A stretch of 7,035 nucleotides of DNA. It comes from Erysipelothrix sp. UBA3377. GTDB taxonomy: Bacteria; Bacillota_I; Bacilli_A; Erysipelotrichales; Erysipelotrichaceae. Where the stretch lies: contig DEQB01000041.1 in NCBI GenBank assembly GCA_002359085.1, positions 14,088-21,122 on the forward strand, written 5' to 3'. Positions 6,516 through 7,035 of the stretch are shown one piece after another (position 1 is the first letter of the stretch; the number at the start of each line of letters is the position of its first letter). Below the pieces are notes generated by a model, which was given only the letters and a program-made list of their open reading frames with translations, was not told the DNA's origin and did no database searches. A program made the translations under genes and the position numbers.

Positions 6516-6794
6516 ATGAATTTAGAGAAACTAGAAAAAGATTTAATGATTAAACTTACGGAACATGAGCGTGATGTGATTGGTAAAAAAAGTGAAACAT
6601 TTTTAAACCAAATTGCGCTTTTGGATGCGATTGATACGGATGGTGTCATACCCATGACCTATCCTTTAGAAAATACAAGAGACTTTTTGCGTGAAGATGT
6701 GATCAATCATACGATTACACAAGCAGAAGCATTCAAGAATGCTCCCAAAACACAAGAAGATTATATTGAGATTGTGCAGGTAATTGATAAATGA
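6516..6794 (+). CDS. gatC: Asp-tRNA(Asn)/Glu-tRNA(Gln) amidotransferase subunit C, 92 aa
   Basis: GatC is the small cytosolic subunit that wraps around and stabilises GatA and GatB in the GatCAB complex. The complex converts misacylated Glu-tRNA(Gln), and often Asp-tRNA(Asn), to the correct amide form. The C-terminal half is diagnostic: DTDGVIPMTYPLENTRDFLRED (residues ~40-61) followed by a stretch containing TQAEAFKNAPK. This matches the usual pattern of D-T-x-G-V-x-P, L-R-x-D and E-A-x-x-N-A-P. The N-terminal helix (LEKLEKDLMIKLTEHE) is diverged and lacks the usual hydrophobic A-x-L-A-R-L-like signature, so identification rests on the C-terminal half, length and context. Length is typical (about 90-100). 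The start ATG 6516 is chosen for its AAAAGGTG site and its position 13 bases after camS. The stop overlaps the gatA start in ATGA, as in many gatCA pairs. Confidence 0.93.
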   Translation: MNLEKLEKDLMIKLTEHERDVIGKKSETFLNQIALLDAIDTDGVIPMTYPLENTRDFLREDVINHTITQAEAFKNAPKTQEDYIEIVQVIDK

Positions 6795-7035
6795 AAAAGA
6801 ACACATATAACGCAATTGTATCGTATGTAGAGATTGATAATCCAAATGAAGGTTTGCTTTCTGGATGGGATGTTGCTTTAAAAGATAATATCAACATGAA
6901 GGATACAAAAACAACAGCGGGTTCTAAAATGTTAGAAAATTATACCTCAATTTATAACGCTACCGTTGTGGATCATTTGATTGCACAGGGCGCAAACATT
7001 GTGGCGAAGACTTCAATGGATGAGTTTGGGATGGG
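6791..7035 (+). CDS. gatA: Asp-tRNA(Asn)/Glu-tRNA(Gln) amidotransferase subunit A, N-terminal fragment
   Basis: GatA is the glutaminase subunit of GatCAB and an amidase-signature enzyme that releases ammonia from glutamine and feeds it to GatB. The first 81 codons are present; the gene runs off the right edge. Visible signatures are VALKDNI with the expected catalytic lysine at residue 31 (codon 6881-6883), TTAGSKMLENY (41-51), NATVVDHL (56-63) and AKTSMDEFGM (72-81). The serine-rich amidase region with the two catalytic serines lies beyond the window. The catalytic lysine normally falls near residue 79, so about 48 N-terminal residues, including the first helices, appear missing. The frame cannot be extended upstream, because TAA at 6788-6790 is in frame directly before the ATG. 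The G-x-P residue usually preceding the catalytic strand is D (GWDVALKDN). There is only a weak SD (AGGT 6778-6781), so translation probably couples to gatC through ATGA. Confidence 0.92.
   Translation, partial: MKKNTYNAIVSYVEIDNPNEGLLSGWDVALKDNINMKDTKTTAGSKMLENYTSIYNATVVDHLIAQGANIVAKTSMDEFGM

Noticed and set aside
5868..6655. Minus-strand open frames opposite camS and gatC
   Set aside because: There is no motif, promoter or ribosome site support, and the plus-strand genes explain the region.
1..7035. Search for CRISPR arrays, insertion sequences, tRNA/rRNA genes, riboswitches, phage or defence genes
   Set aside because: Nothing was seen. Coding density is near complete with housekeeping genes, and the intergenic gaps are all under about 75 bases.

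Overview
This 7 kb window looks like an ordinary chromosomal housekeeping segment of an AT-rich, low-GC Gram-positive bacterium (Bacillota). The gene order pcrA-ligA-camS-gatC-gatA is a known Bacillota arrangement. The lipoprotein signal peptide and the strong purine-rich Shine-Dalgarno (SD) sequences fit that placement. Details such as the PcrA motif III GDPDQTIYTWRGA and the short GatA N-terminus lean towards the Erysipelotrichia/Mollicutes side of the phylum. That finer placement is inference and was not tested by any search.

Layout, left to right. Positions 1-330 hold the C-terminal end of a thiolase (+ strand) that enters from the left. A hairpin at 343-366, probably a bidirectional terminator, separates it from a convergent minus-strand gene. 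That gene (374-1225) encodes a class I SAM-dependent methyltransferase of the RlmI/RlmK-like family. From about 1251-1279 two divergent extended -10 promoters interlock. One drives the methyltransferase leftwards. The other drives a tightly packed rightward operon: pcrA (helicase, TTG start, 1298-3424), ligA (NAD-dependent DNA ligase, GTG start, 3421-5409), camS (lipoprotein, 5396-6502), gatC (6516-6794) and gatA (from 6791, cut by the right edge).

Within the operon the junctions are a 4-nt overlap, a 14-nt overlap, a 13-nt gap and a 4-nt overlap, so co-transcription and some translational coupling are likely. PcrA unwinds DNA in repair and transcription-linked processes, and LigA seals nicks in replication and repair. 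CamS is an exported membrane-anchored lipoprotein. GatC and GatA are two of the three subunits of the Asp/Glu-tRNA amidotransferase; gatB presumably lies just past the right edge. The link between DNA repair genes and tRNA amidation is conserved neighbourhood rather than one pathway.

I found no CRISPR array, insertion sequence, prophage, tRNA or rRNA gene, riboswitch or novel multi-gene system. No non-genic stretch exceeds about 75 bases. The points most worth a second look are the interlocked divergent promoters, the very short predicted pcrA leader, the compact GatA N-terminus, the methyltransferase without a motif VI cysteine, and the pheromone-like signal peptide of CamS.
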